Source: Anaeramoeba flamelloides (Eukaryota; Metamonada; Anaeramoebidae). From it: a stretch of 64,000 nucleotides of DNA. The notes beneath the pieces are model-generated. The model was not told where the DNA came from. It saw only the letters and a program-made list of their open reading frames with translations, and ran no database searches. A program made the position numbers and the translations under genes. Location: contig JANTQA010000012.1 of the NCBI GenBank assembly GCA_027625915.1, positions 4,300,501 through 4,364,500 of the forward strand. The letters are read 5' to 3'. Shown here one piece after another: positions 1 to 11,915 of this stretch. Numbering within the stretch: the stretch's first letter is position 1; the number at the start of each line of letters is the position of its first letter.

Positions 1-183
1 AGAATAATGGAATTTCAAGTTTTTTTTTAAAAACTAAAGGGTTTGAGAGTATCTCAAAAAGTACTTTCACTCAACCCCCATTTTTTGACATTTTTTCCTT
101 TTTCCAACAATAAAATATTTTGATAAATAAAACTTTTTTTTTGCCTCTCATAATTTAACCACTTGAAACATACAAAACAAAAA

Positions 184-2147
184 ATGTCTTCAGCAAAAGT
201 TGATATGAAAGTTGTTCTTCTTGGAAGCTCTTATACAGGAAAAAGTTGTTTAGTAAATAGGTTTGTAAATGAAACTTTTGACGAGAAAATTCAAGAGACA
301 GTTGGTGCAGCATTTTCAGCAAAAACAATAGACATAGGCAATGAACAACAGATGGTACTTGGTGTTTGGGTGTGTTATTTAACTGATCTTTCTTGGTTTC
401 TTTAAATAATTTCCTTTTTTTCTTTAAAATTATGATCTTTTTTCTTCAAAATTCTTATTTAAAAAAAAATTTTTTTTCCTAAAACCCCAATTTTGATAAT
501 ATTTATCGAATTGAATAATAGGACACAGCTGGACAAGAACGATTTGAGTCTATGAGTAAAATGTATTACAGAAAATCAAACGCAGCAATTCTTTGTTATG
601 GTTTGCACAATAAACTCGTCTCTTTTTAATTGTTTAAAAAACAAATTTCGTTACCAAATAAAGTTTTTCTTTTTTTCTTTTTTTATCATTTTCCTTTTTT
701 AATTTAATAAAAGATGTAACTCAAAAAGAAAGCTTTGATAAATTAAAATTTTGGGCAAAACAACTGAACGAAAATGAACCTAGTTGTAGGATCTATGTGA
801 CAGCAACAAAAGGTTCGTTTATAATTCCCATTCTTTTTTGTTTTTTTTTATATTTATATTTTTTAGTTAGCCATTATTTTTTTGTTTGCTTATTTGAGCA
901 ATCATAAACACTATTATTTTTTCAGCAACAATTTGGCTTAAAAAGGAACATTTTCCAAAAGGGATTTAATAGAAATGAATAATAAATTTTTTCTTGCTAA
1001 AAAATCCTTATGATGGATATTTTGATCCTTTTCAAATTTTAGAAATAAAACGAAAAAGGATTGCTCATAGAGTAGGGAAAAAAATACCGGACATGAAAAT
1101 AATCCCTGACAAGATTTTTAATTGTGAATATTAGTAAAATTGATGTGTAATTTCATTTTTTATCAATCAAATGCTTTATAATAATAACCGATTTTTTTAT
1201 GAAAACCAAGTAATAAACCTACCTAAAGTCCATCAAAGTAAGGTGTCTCTAGAATACTCGAGTAATTGTTTGATAGCCTAATGATGATCAACTTTCTTTG
1301 AAAAATAATCCGAGTTTTAGAGGTTTACTAGAGTTTGGAAAATGATAATTTTTATTCTGGGTTTTTTGATTGATTGAATGGTGTTTTGAACAAGTTCAAT
1401 TTCATTAATCATCTTTCTAATATGTGGAGGAGTTATAATTTAAAAACTTTGATTCTTAAAAAAAGGATTTGATTTTACATAAATGAAATTACACATCAAT
1501 TTTACTAATATTCACAATTAACAATCTTGTAAGGGATTATTTTCATGTCCATTATTTTTTTCCCTACTCGAAATAAACCATTCCTTACAATTTCCAAAAA
1601 CAGTATTAATTCACATGCTAACGAAGGTTGGAATACAGAACCATGAGTAATAAGAGAGTCAATAAATGTTAAATAAAACAAAAGAGAAGAAAATAGAACG
1701 AAAAATTTTTTTAAAAGGTGATCATTTGAAAAAAGTATAAAAAAAAAAGAGTTTCAAAGCCGAGTCATTTCTTCAAAAGTGTTACAAAAAAGTTTTGAGA
1801 ACAACCCTTCCAAACTATTTTGAAAATAACCTACTTTATTTTTTTATTTTCTTTCTGTTCATTTTCCCTTTAATATAATAGTTGATCTTTTAGAAGTTGG
1901 CCAAAAAAGAGCAGTAACACTTGAAACAGTTGAAGATTACGCAGAAACAATTGAAGCTAGTATTTTTGAAACAAGTGCAAAAAAAAATTTTAATGTTAAT
2001 GAATTATTTTTAAAAATTGCTAAAGATTTTAATAAAATAAACAAAATAAATAAAATACATAAAAACGAAAATGAAAATATGAAAAAAAAGAAAACGAAAA
2101 AATTAAATTTAAATGAAGAAAAAAGAAAAAAACATTGTTGTAAATAA
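184..2147 (+). CDS. RAB24: Rab24-like small GTPase (4 exons)
   Basis: Small Ras-superfamily GTPase, family Rab, expected on endomembranes; Rab24 is linked to autophagosome turnover. Exons 184-369, 522-600, 714-812 and 1882-2147 join in phase to 209 aa (human Rab24 is 203). Visible motifs: P-loop GSSYTGKS at 14-21, switch I Thr at 39 in ETVGAAF, WDTAGQE at 62-68, TKVD at 120-123 and ETSAK at 151-155. The Rab24 signature is the combination of GAAFxAK, LGVWDTAG, FWxKxL and TKxDLLE, since most Rabs carry NKxD. Unlike human Rab24, which has Ser in the WDTAGSE position, this one keeps the usual Gln. The tail is Lys-rich and ends HCCK, so the CC pair is the likely prenylation site. The start is the ATG at 184; no upstream ATG is in frame. 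Donors are GTGTGT, GTTTGC and GTTCGT; acceptors are TAG, AAG and TAG. The third intron is unusually long. Confidence 0.9.
813..1881 (+). other. Long third intron of the Rab24-like gene
   Basis: Intron of 1069 bp between phase-1 splice sites (GTTCGT donor, ATAG acceptor). The other two introns of this gene are 152 and 113 bp. Nearly half of it is a foldback element at 1075-1564, so insertion accounts for much of the extra length. I see no coding sequence inside. Confidence 0.75.
1075..1564. mobile_element. Foldback TIR element in the Rab24-like intron
   Basis: About 85 bp at 1075-1160 recur in reverse complement at 1483-1564, beginning GGGAAAAAAATA and including GACATGAAAATAATCCC and TAGTAAAATTGATGTGTAA. 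TA lies immediately outside both ends (1073-1074 and 1565-1566), consistent with a TA target duplication. The interior has no open frame of note. It is probably a non-autonomous Tc1/mariner-type MITE; the family is not otherwise seen in the window. Confidence 0.7.
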
Positions 2148-2502
2148 TTCTTTTAATTTTTCACCAATTAATATAAATAATTAATAACACCCACCAGCAT
2201 TAAGCACCTAAAAAAAAAAAATGAAATCCCCCTTCATTATTGTTATTATTATTATTTTTTTTTTGTTTTTGTTTTGGTTTTCATATTATTATTATTATTA
2301 TTTTATTTTGTTATAAATTTTTAAAATACTTTTTTTATTTTTATCAAACCAATTTATTTTGCATTTTTTATTTCATTTTAAAGAACAATTCTAGAAAGTA
2401 ATTTAAAGTTTTTTTCCCAAAATTTAAGAATATGATAATTTCAATAATATAATTTGAATAGATAATAATAAACTGAGATTTATCAATGATTGATTTATTA
2501 TA

Positions 2503-3202
2503 AACTCTGTTTCAGTCAAAGGGGCCCACCTTTTTTTTCAAATATCAATTATTTTATATAATTGACCTTTGAAGAACAAATAGGAAATAAAGAGAATAAT
2601 ACACCTCAAAGAAATGTTGATAAATGTCTGAAAGAAAACTAATTAATCAATAGCTTTTCTTAAAAATTGAAAAACTCAAATTCTTAGTGCCCTATTGAGA
2701 AAAACAACAATGTTCGTTTTGAACTTCTACTGGTATTTGAATAATAAATATGAAACATTTTTCACTTCATTTTCCATACTTTTCTTTTAGAAATTAAGCC
2801 CCCAAACAAATTTTATTGGTAATTGTCGTCTCTATTTGAAAAAGTAAATGAAAATGAAGTTAAAATTTTTCACATTTATTAAACAAATATCAAGATCAAA
2901 GATCGAATAGAATTGCAATAGAAATCAATAGATTTCTCAACAATCTTTACATGGTTCAATAACCTTAGAATAACACGTTTTTACCAAGTGACTATTGATC
3001 TTGCAATAAAAATTTTTTTGCAAATGAATGACGTTTTTAAAAAAAAAATCGAAAAAAAAAAAAAAAAATGTGAAAAAATGTGAAAAAATGATATCAATTT
3101 TGAAAATTTCCAAAATAAAATTTTTCTTCTGATATCTATGCAAACCCTTTAAACACGTGTATTATACCATTACAACTGGACCCCTTTGACTGAAAAATAG
3201 TT
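2503..3202 (-). mobile_element. Family 1 TIR element, copy A
   Basis: The TIRs begin AACTCTGTTTCAGTCAAAGG on the left and read as its near inverse on the right (CCCCTTTGACTG...AGTT). TA precedes the left end; the right flank has drifted. It is about 700 bp. The minus strand keeps the peptide KINSHLVKTCYSKVIE near 2940-3000, which also occurs in copies D and E. This looks like a decayed transposase C-terminus. Copies B, C, D and E lie near 15.5, 20.4, 24.0 and 53.4 kb. Confidence 0.75.
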
Positions 3203-3329
3203 TGGAATAAAGCATATTAAAATTTATTTGAACATGGATTTTTTTCTGTTGTTTTGAAGATTTAAATTGCTACTTTAATAGTTAATACTTGAGCCATCGG
3301 CAGAATAATGAAAGATGGCATTTTTTTTT

Positions 3330-4030
3330 TTTTTAATAAATGATTCATTCATAAAACTTTTTATATTCTATTTGTTCAAAAATTAGATAAAAATAGTAAA
3401 TACTATATGATATTTTGGGTAAAAAGTAAAAAAAAATAAATTAATTTATTAAAATAAAAAAATTACTTTTAAAAAGAAATTCGGCCTATTCAGAAATTAA
3501 ATAACAGGATTTTATCAACTTCATTTTTTCATTTTTCCAACCTTAAAAAAAATTTTTTTTGTAAATTTTTTAGTTTTAAAAGTACATTCAAAAATAATAT
3601 TTAGGTTTTCTTTCAATTATTTTTTTACATTGGTTAACTTTAAGAAAAATCTCTTTAACTTTTTTATTTTTATCGATTTAAAGCCGAATTTACAACTGAT
3701 CTAAAACATTTGATGAAGCTGAAGTATTTTTTATTGAAATTCGAAAGGAGAAATTCTACATCAAAAAATGTAAATAATTTGTTGAGTGAAAAGTTTATTT
3801 GAATATTTATAGACTCTTTTTTTTTGTAAAACTTTTTAAAATTATTTTTGATAAATAGTTTAGAAATTTAATTACTATCATTGCCTTGTTAGATAAGATA
3901 ATAGAAAACTAAAAAATAATTAAAACGAAAAAAGGAAAAATAATTTAAATTAAGTAAAAAAAAATAAATAATAAGTTTAAGAAGTTTAAAAAAAAGAAAA
4001 TTGAGAAATTTTTTCTAATTAAATTTTCTA
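3330..4030 (-). repeat. Dispersed repeat R16, copy a
   Basis: On the minus strand this stretch resembles about 10450-11190 and 21640-22140 on the plus strand. Shared blocks include TTTTAGATCAGTT, AAATCGATAAAA, AAGGTTGGAAAA and GTTGATAAAATCCT, in the same order. The boundaries are approximate and no terminal repeats were identified, so its class is unknown. Confidence 0.5.
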
Positions 4031-4318
4031 TTTTTTTAAAGAACAAAATTTTGATAATTATACTTATAAGTTAGTTGTATTAATTTGAATATATAAAATA
4101 AAAATTTTAAAACTATTATCTAAATGGCAAAAAAATTAAAGAAAAAAACCACCCACTGATAATATTACAAATATATTTAAAACTATCATACTAAAAATCA
4201 CACATACCAGAGTTTTGTTAAATTATTTAATAGTTAAAACTCTAATTATTTGGTTTTATTTAATGTTGGTGTAACATTTTACCAATTCCAAGATACATAG
4301 TTTTTTCAAAATGTAATA

Positions 4319-4513
4319 CAGCCAGTGTAAAATTTAAGGCACAAAATTCAACGAAAATTGGGACACAATACAAATCTCAAATTCAGGAACAACATTTGGA
4401 ATTTTTTTTTACACAGATTATTTTCCTAGAATCTGAATTATAGTGTCTTAATTTGAGATTTTTATCGTTCCTTAATTTTCGTTGAAGTTTGTGCCTTAAA
4501 GTGAAACCGACTG
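4319..4513. mobile_element. Family 4 MITE (CAGTC...GACTG ends)
   Basis: 195-bp near-palindromic element flanked by TA at 4317-4318 and 4514-4515. The ends read CAGCCAGTGT and ACCGACTG, with inner blocks AAGGCACAAA and TTTGTGCCTTAAA. The same family recurs five times, four of them between 54.6 and 57.4 kb. Confidence 0.8.
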
Positions 4514-6192
4514 TAATTCAAATCATTTCTTTAACCAAATGTATTAATATTTAAATTAATATGAGGGTTGAATAGATCCGAGTATAATATATTTATTTAC
4601 CAACTATTAAAATTGAAATCAAAAAAATCAAAAAAATTGACAAAGAAAAAATAAATAAAAAAATACTTTTTTCGAAATCATTACTGTAATATTTGATACA
4701 ATTACTTTTTCTCTAGTTGGTTTTATTTTTACTTCCAAATAATAAAAACTTTTTTTTGGAAAATTTTTCATCCACAAATTACTTTCATGTTCAAAAAAAA
4801 AATTCAAAATGGATTCTTTAAATCCCCCCTTCTTTTAATTAATCTATTTCTTAATTAGATTCAGAAAATTGTATAAATTCTATTTTTTTCTTTGGAAATT
4901 AATATTTCTTGGATGGATTTGTTGGATTTGAAAATTATTTATTTTCTTATTAAATTGTAAAAACTCAAAATAATTATAAATATTCATTTGAATTTTTTCT
5001 CAAATGTTTCTTTTTTCTTTGAGTTGAACTCTTTTGTAGTTGTTTTTTTTTTTTTTTTTTGATTTCGAAATTTCAATACATTGTCTTTAATTTTTAAAAC
5101 AGTATTCTTTGTTTTGGCATAGTTTGATAAAAATTTTTTGAATAAAAGATTTTGATAAATAAATCTGTAAAAAATTATTCTTGAAATACTAATAAATATG
5201 AATGGGAAACACAAATATCAAAGGTAACACTTGTTTGTTCTAACCTAAATTAAGAAGATAAAGAAAATGAATCTCCTAAAAGGAAATTTTTTTTTTTTTA
5301 ATGTTTTTTTGATTTAAACTAGTTTCTTCGGTATAGTGATCTTTTTTATTTGATCCTCAAAAAGAAAAGAACTTTTTTAAAATAAACCTCTTTACGTGTC
5401 TTTTTTTTGGTATGTTCTATGATTACTTTCCACTCATTTGTATAAACACCACTCACTATACGAAACATTTTTGATTCAAAATGCAATTTAATTTGACCAA
5501 ATATTTAAACAATGAAAAATGTTCAAAAAATCGAAAAATGAAAGATTCGACATGGATTACTTTTCTTCTTTTCACCAATAAAGAACAGTTAAGGGTATTT
5601 TGGGTTCAAAGCTTCTATATCCATTTCCACTCAAAAAAAATTTATTAGTTAAGATTGTAGCAATTAAAAGTTTTAGAAATGGTAAAATCTACCTACTCCC
5701 TTTAATAAAAATAAACAATTCAATAAACAAAAGCTTGGATTGAAGATATTTGGTTACAAAAGAAAGGAATCAAAACAAAATTTATAAATTAATTTTTTTT
5801 CAAACTTTAAATATAAAATTTCACACAAACCAAAATATCGATTCACATCAATTAAAAACAATACAAATTATTAAAAGTAAGATTAAATTTGTTTATACGT
5901 TTTTATTTTCAAAATTAAAATTAATGAGATGATATTTAAATTTTAAATTGTTGGATCTGATAGGATAACAATAATTTTATCGAATTAATTCAATATTTTT
6001 TCTTATATTATGATCTGTTCCCCAATATTAGCACGATTAAAAAAAAATAATGTAAAAATAGGGAACCAAAAATACACTTGAGAAATTATTGAATTACAAT
6101 TAAAAAATAAACAAATTATTTTATTTTTACATTCTATCAGATCCTTGTAAATGTCGAGAATTGATATTTTGATTATTTTTTCATTGATACAT

Positions 6193-6996
6193 TTAATTAT
6201 TTCCACTAAATCCGAGCATTCCTTGTGTACCCATTCCTGTAAGTAAAGGGTTATTATTAATTAGCGTTCCCACTCTTTGCGATAAGTTGGACAATTGTGA
6301 TGTCTTAAAAGTAGAAGACTGTGAATTTGAATTGATGTTGATAATTTTGTTTGTGCTATTTCTGCTTTGTAAATCGTTATTATTCTTTTGGGATAATTGA
6401 ACGGGCTTATTTTTCGCAAGCAAACGCTCCTCTTGTGATCCGTGCTTTTCACCTTGCCCAGAATTTTTAAAGGCATATCCGACAGTGATAACTCTATTAT
6501 AAAAAAATTGGTTGTTCATTGATGAAATGGCACGATCTGAAGATTCAAAATCAGCGTATTTAATAAACGCATAGCCTTTGGATTCGTGGGTGTCAACGTC
6601 ACGTACAATTTTCGGTGCAGTGATCATTTTACCAAAGTGACCAAAGGTTTCGTGTAATAGTTGCTCATCGACGTTTGTGTCTAAATTGCCAATATACAGA
6701 TTTGCACCTACATCAAGGGTCTTTTGGGACACATTAGATTTGGAGATTCGAAGCGGTTTGTCATATAACTTGATCATATTGAGGACCATCTGAGCATAAA
6801 TAGCGTCCTTTGCCGATTTTAACTCAATAAAACCATAACCTTGATGCTCGCCAGTAATACGATCCTTGGGAATATACACACCTACCACCGGTGCCACTTG
6901 AATAAAGAGTTCCCAGATCAATTCTTCGTCAACACGTTGATCTAAATTACCAACATAAAGCGTTGCTTCTTGGTTCTTTTCTCTTACTCTTGTCAT
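6193..6996 (-). CDS. SF3B4: SF3b subunit 4-like splicing factor, two RRMs
   Basis: Component of the U2 snRNP SF3b complex (human SF3B4/SAP49, yeast Hsh49) that contacts pre-mRNA upstream of the branch site during spliceosome assembly in the nucleus. It has 267 aa in a single exon from an ATG at 6996. RRM1 covers about 12-90, with RNP2 LYVGNLD and RNP1 GYGFIELK. RRM2 covers about 99-178, with LYIGNLD and GYAFIKYA. The N-terminal pattern NQEATLYVGNLDxRV and the linker LDVGANLYIGNLD are typical of this family rather than of generic RRM proteins. The tail after RRM2 is short and rich in Ser, Asn and Gln. It lacks the long Pro/Gly-rich extension of the animal protein and is closer to yeast Hsh49 in length. 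No intron is needed. Confidence 0.93.
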   Translation of the reverse strand: MTRVREKNQEATLYVGNLDQRVDEELIWELFIQVAPVVGVYIPKDRITGEHQGYGFIELKSAKDAIYAQMVLNMIKLYDKPLRISKSNVSQKTLDVGANLYIGNLDTNVDEQLLHETFGHFGKMITAPKIVRDVDTHESKGYAFIKYADFESSDRAISSMNNQFFYNRVITVGYAFKNSGQGEKHGSQEERLLAKNKPVQLSQKNNNDLQSRNSTNKIININSNSQSSTFKTSQLSNLSQRVGTLINNNPLLTGMGTQGMLGFSGNN

Positions 6997-8859
6997 AATT
7001 TTGCAAGTAACAAAAATCTAAAAACAAAAAAATGATAATTTTTTGGTTTTCTCAAAAATCGGGTATTAGTTTGCTCGAATTATGGAATAAACAGTTTTTA
7101 AAACTTCACCTCCATTTTTCAAAGAGAAAACAAAAATAAATTCAAGAATCCAATTCTATTCTAAGTATTTCAAGAAATTAAAAGAATTTAAGATATTTTT
7201 AAGAGAATTTTTATTGTTTTTTGTTCCTTTATTATTACAAAATCTTTTTGACTCGATCGTAATTGTTTCGACAAAATTTTTTTATGAACCAAACTATAAT
7301 TTGTGAAGAAGATGGTTACTATTTGTTTGATAAGAAATTTTAAATATTAATGAAAACTTGTCAATCAAATGTTAAGGGATTCTTGTTGACAATATTGAAA
7401 ATAAAATTAAACTATGTTGTTCTTAAATGTAAATCCCACTAGTGACCCATTATTCAAAAGTCTCTTAAAAATTGAATTAGTAAAGTATCGCTATTTTTTG
7501 ATCTTGCCAAATAAAAATGATCCTTTTTATTTGTGAAAAAAATCACTATTTGAGAAAAAAATCTGAATTTAGCCACACATTGAAAGGTAAAGGTTGAAGT
7601 ATTAATTTTAAGACTCCAAAGTTTCAAAATATCTTTCTTAAATTTATGGTGAAATGTTGATTAATTTACTAAAAAATTCGTTTTTTTGCAAAAAAAAATA
7701 TAGAATTAACCAATAGATTTTTTGTAAAATTATTTCTGAAATATTGGGATATATATTGATATTACAATTAGATTTATAAAAAAGGAAACTAAACTAATCA
7801 TTCTTTGGGTTTTTATGCTGATGATTATTGAGTTAATCTTTGAAATTAAAAATAAAAACAGTTCATCTGTTTAAAATCAACCAAGTCGAAAAATATCATT
7901 TTTAAATTTTGCACCAACCATAAACTAAAATTCAAAATTTTGAACATATTTAAAACAGTCCAAAAGAATCACAGGAATACAATTTCATTTAAATTGGAAG
8001 TAATTTTGAATTTTTGAAAAATATAAAAATCATTTTTCATCTTGTTATTTTTTATTTTCCTTTCATTTTTTGAATTACATAAACTTATTTCATATGATCT
8101 AAAATTTTTTTCGAATAATTGTGATTAGGTTATAGTTGAGTTGTTACAAAATAGAATAACCCAAATAAAATTAGCTGATGATATTTAGCCATCTGATTGA
8201 TCAAAATTCCTTAGTAGAATTTAAACATATTAATCAATGTATTTTTTTGGTATGCCCATTCCCATTATTTTTAACACACTGATAATTTATTAGTATTAAT
8301 AATTATTTATTTTTTTTTTTTTGAGAGTATTATTATTAATAAACTATTGTTCACATTTCAATTACTTAATGGTTCTTATTTGGTATTTCTTCTAGAAATG
8401 ATTAAAATAATTTTTTTTTCAAAAATTGAATTTGGGTATGTTAGAAATTCTGAATTGGAGTTTAAATATATTGAAAATATAATCATTTTCTGAAAAAAAT
8501 AAACGAATTAAAAATCAATCTCAAGGTTTTTATATTAATGATTATTGAATAAATCTAAAAATCAAAAAAATGATACTTTTTGTTGGGCCAAAACATTACT
8601 TTCTCAATACTGGAAACAATTATTTGAGTTTCTATTTTTAGATTTGAAAAAGTAAATAAAAAAATCCAAAAATAATATTTATTAATTTTAATCATTCGAA
8701 AACAGTCCAATAATTGTTTTCAATAATATTTATTATAGAATTTCTATTTATATTTAAACATCTGAGTGTTTAGATAATATAATTTAAATAAAACCCACTT
8801 AAATTAAAGATAAATATATTATCACAATTCTCATTTAAATATTATTACACTGCTTACAA

Positions 8860-9050
8860 ATAAGAAATAAGAAGAATAATAAACATTGGGCTTCGTTGGT
8901 TTCCATATGAAGTAAATCTAATCAATCATTTTTTTTTTTAAAATTGAAAAATTAAAATTCTTAGGGCTCCTATTGAGAAAAATCAACAAAGTTCATTTTG
9001 ATCTTCAATTGAAGACCAAAAACAATTCCAATTTAAATCAGTATGATTCC
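8860..9050. repeat. Fragment of a family 1 element
   Basis: Aligns by eye with the interior of copies A, D and E: AAATAAGAAATAAG, AAGTAAATCTAATCAATCA and TTCTTAGGGC appear in the same order. No terminal repeats are left, so it is a truncated relic. Confidence 0.55.
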
Positions 9051-9350
9051 TAAAAGGAAATTACAAAATATAATCACATTTATCACAATTATTCAAAGCA
9101 CAAACAAACCCAAAATTATCTTGAGAGTGAAAAAGAAAAAAAAAAAGTTTAAGAAAAAAATGAGATGAAAAAAGAAAAATAATAAATTTCAAACAATTTT
9201 TTAATGAGAGTCGAAACAGAATTGGTAAAAAATCAAAAAAAAAAAAAAATAAAATAAAGAATATATTTAAAAAAGAACACCCAATAAATGATTTCATAAT
9301 ACTTTTTTTTAATTTTAGTTTAGTTTGAAATATTAGTAAATTATGTATAT

Positions 9351-9553
9351 TTATTTAGGATCTAATTGTATAATTATTTTCATTTCTTCTTCTTGTTCCC
9401 CCCCCCTTTTGAGTATGGTTTACCTTCAATCATTGATACGTCTTGTCTATTCTTCTTTTTAATTTCTTTATATTTTTGTACTTCAATATTTGAATATTAT
9501 CAAGTAACCAGTTGAGTATTTTTCTTTTAACTCGTATTTCTTAAAAAGGAATC
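9351..9553 (-). CDS. Possible C-terminal exons of an unidentified gene
   Basis: On the minus strand a TTACAG acceptor at 9554 opens a frame FLFKKYELKEKYST. A very short GT...AG gap (28 bp) would then continue as VQKYKEIKKKNRQDVSMIEG and on to IIIQLDPK and a TAA at 9351. The amino-acid mix is protein-like and less Phe/Asn-biased than the surroundings. I cannot find upstream exons or an ATG, and I do not recognise the family. A run of eight or nine G (plus-strand C run near 9401) falls inside it. It could also be a decayed gene end. Confidence 0.3.
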
Positions 9554-10449
9554 CTGTAAGAAATAAATGAATAAATAATAAACATCTTATTAATTGAATA
9601 ATTTTTTATTTAAATATAATTTTTTTTTTACCACAAATCACAAAAATTAAAAAAAAAGAAAATTCAATATAAAATTCTCATTTGTAAAAAAAAAAATGTA
9701 TAATTTCTTGGTTTATTATTTTTTTTTTTCATATTAAACATTTGAAATCTAAAAGAAACAATTACAACTACAGAAAAAAATATTTTTTTTTTCTTTTTAA
9801 AAATTCAAAAATTTTTATATTATATTTAACCCTTTATTTAATAATTAATTTTTTGTTTTTTGACTTGAATAAAAATTTGAAATTAATATTACAACACTGT
9901 ACGTTATATCAATTTTGAAAAAAAAATTAAAGTATTTATCCTAAAATATAATTTTTCCGTCAAAGTTACTATTATTAAGATTATTCTCATTTTTTATAAA
10001 AAAAATAATTTCTAAACATCCCCTTTTTCATAAAACCAATTATTTAGATATCATTTAAAAACATTACATTAAATGATAATATTTAATTATATTTATATTT
10101 TGTATAAATATTCAATAAATAATTTATTTTTTTTAAAAAAAGAATTTTTAAGAGTTCATAAAACTCTTAATTGTAATGTTATTTCTTTTTAAAATTAGTT
10201 GTATGTTTTAAATATAATTAAAATTAACTTATTTCTAATATGGAAATTGTTAATAGGTTCATTATAAAAATGTTTCTTTAAATGAAGGAAAAGATTTTTT
10301 TCCCTTTCTTTGTGTAAATAAAATTTTCAAAGAAATCATTTATTCAAATAAAAATCATAATCATCAAAAATAGATCTAAGTAAAAAAAGCCGATTTATTT
10401 ACATCTAAACAAAACTAAACATATATTTAATATTAGTTATATAAAGAAT

Positions 10450-11190
10450 TTTGTTTCAACTTATTTTTTGGTATTTTTTTCTTTTATAACTGGAGTATTG
10501 TTATGAACATTTGATGACACAGGTTAGAACATCTAAAATTAATTTTCATATTTAAAACATCTAGACTTTTCTTTTTATTATATTTTAACTTTTTTGAAAT
10601 TATTTTTCATTTTTACTTGATTGGAAATATTTTTATCTTTTTATTTTATTTTAATGTAAAGAAAAAGATATCTGATTGAATCTACTATTCTTTTTGAACA
10701 ACGTTAATCAGTTTTACCTAAAAATGAACAAATAACATTCAATAGAAATTTTCAAACAACTTATTATTTGCTTTTTTTTTTTTTTTTGGTAGAATTTCAC
10801 CTTTCAATTTTCAACAGTAAAAATCTTGAACTTCATTTAATCTATTAAATCATTTTAAAATTCAACTATAAATTAATAAAATTGAAATATATAAACCATT
10901 TTTTCATATATTAGTCAAATTGTAGAAAAAATTAATAGATCACAAACAAGATATTTGCTAATTATTAAACAAAAAAAAAAATTCGTTACAAAATATATAT
11001 TAAAAATTTCGAAAGACAAAAAATAAATAAAAAAAAAAAAGGATGAATAAATCCTATTATTTGAACACTAAATGTCTTATTCCAAACCGATTTTTTTATA
11101 AATAGTTTAATTATTTTTTTTTTTTACTTTTTGCCCAAAATCTCATAATGTATACAGTTATTTCAAATTAAATTAATTTCTTTTCAACTT
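10450..11190 (+). repeat. Dispersed repeat R16, copy b
   Basis: Same order of blocks as copies a and c, e.g. TTCATTTAATC, AAAATTCAAC and TACTTTTTGCCCAAAATCTC. Boundaries are approximate. Confidence 0.45.
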
Positions 11191-11915
11191 CCCTTTTTTT
11201 TTTTTTTTGAAATTATGTTAATATTTAATTAAACAAAAAAAAAAAGTTATTTTAAGATTTGTAAATAAAAAATTATCAAACTAAAAAATCTTTTCATATT
11301 TTCAAAAAAAGAAATCTAGCAAATTAAAAAAAATAAATCTCGCGATAATTTTTAAGAATCTAAATTTATTTAAATTACGATCATAATTCACATTTTGAAA
11401 TTATAATTATAAATTTTTCAAAAAAAATAGATAAAAAAGTTAATCTTATCAACTCTAAGTTATAAAAAGTATTTAATATTTGTAAAATTGAAGGTTGGTA
11501 AACAAACATATTAAATAATGGTATTAAAATTTATAAGATACAAATAGATTTATTTAACAAAATTCTTTATATCTTGTGGTATCAATATAACCAATTTAAT
11601 ATTGACTCATTCAAAATAAATGTTAAATCTTATTTTCAGTTTATAATTTTATTATTTAGAAAGGCAAAAAAAGGAAGATAGAAAGAATGAATGAAAGAAA
11701 AAAAAAAAAAAAAAAAAAAAAAAAAGAAAGAAAGTGAAAGAATTTATTTTTTGAATAAATTCTTAATAATTTGAAAAGAATAATTTTATGAAATAAACAT
11801 TAATTTTAGATTAAAAGGGGTGTCTTATAAAAATATTATATTACATAAAGAATTAGAAATTCTTCATTAAAAAAAATAAAGTAATAAAAAAAAAAAAAAC
11901 AATTCATTAAAGATC

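Larger units (their letters stand above)
2148..6192. other. Intergenic region between the Rab24-like and SF3B4-like genes
   Basis: Holds a (TTA)n tract near 2240-2310, a family 1 element (2503-3202), a dispersed repeat (about 3330-4030) and a family 4 MITE (4319-4513). The remainder is AT-rich sequence broken by A and T runs. Short open frames here are rich in Phe, Lys and Asn from homopolymers and are not supported as genes. Confidence 0.7.
6997..11915. other. Intergenic region with repeats and one possible terminal exon
   Basis: Very AT-rich. It contains a family 1 fragment (about 8860-9050), a possible terminal exon (9351-9553), dispersed repeat R16 copy b (about 10450-11190) and an A-run of more than 20 bases near 11700. 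I found no other coding sequence. Confidence 0.6.
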
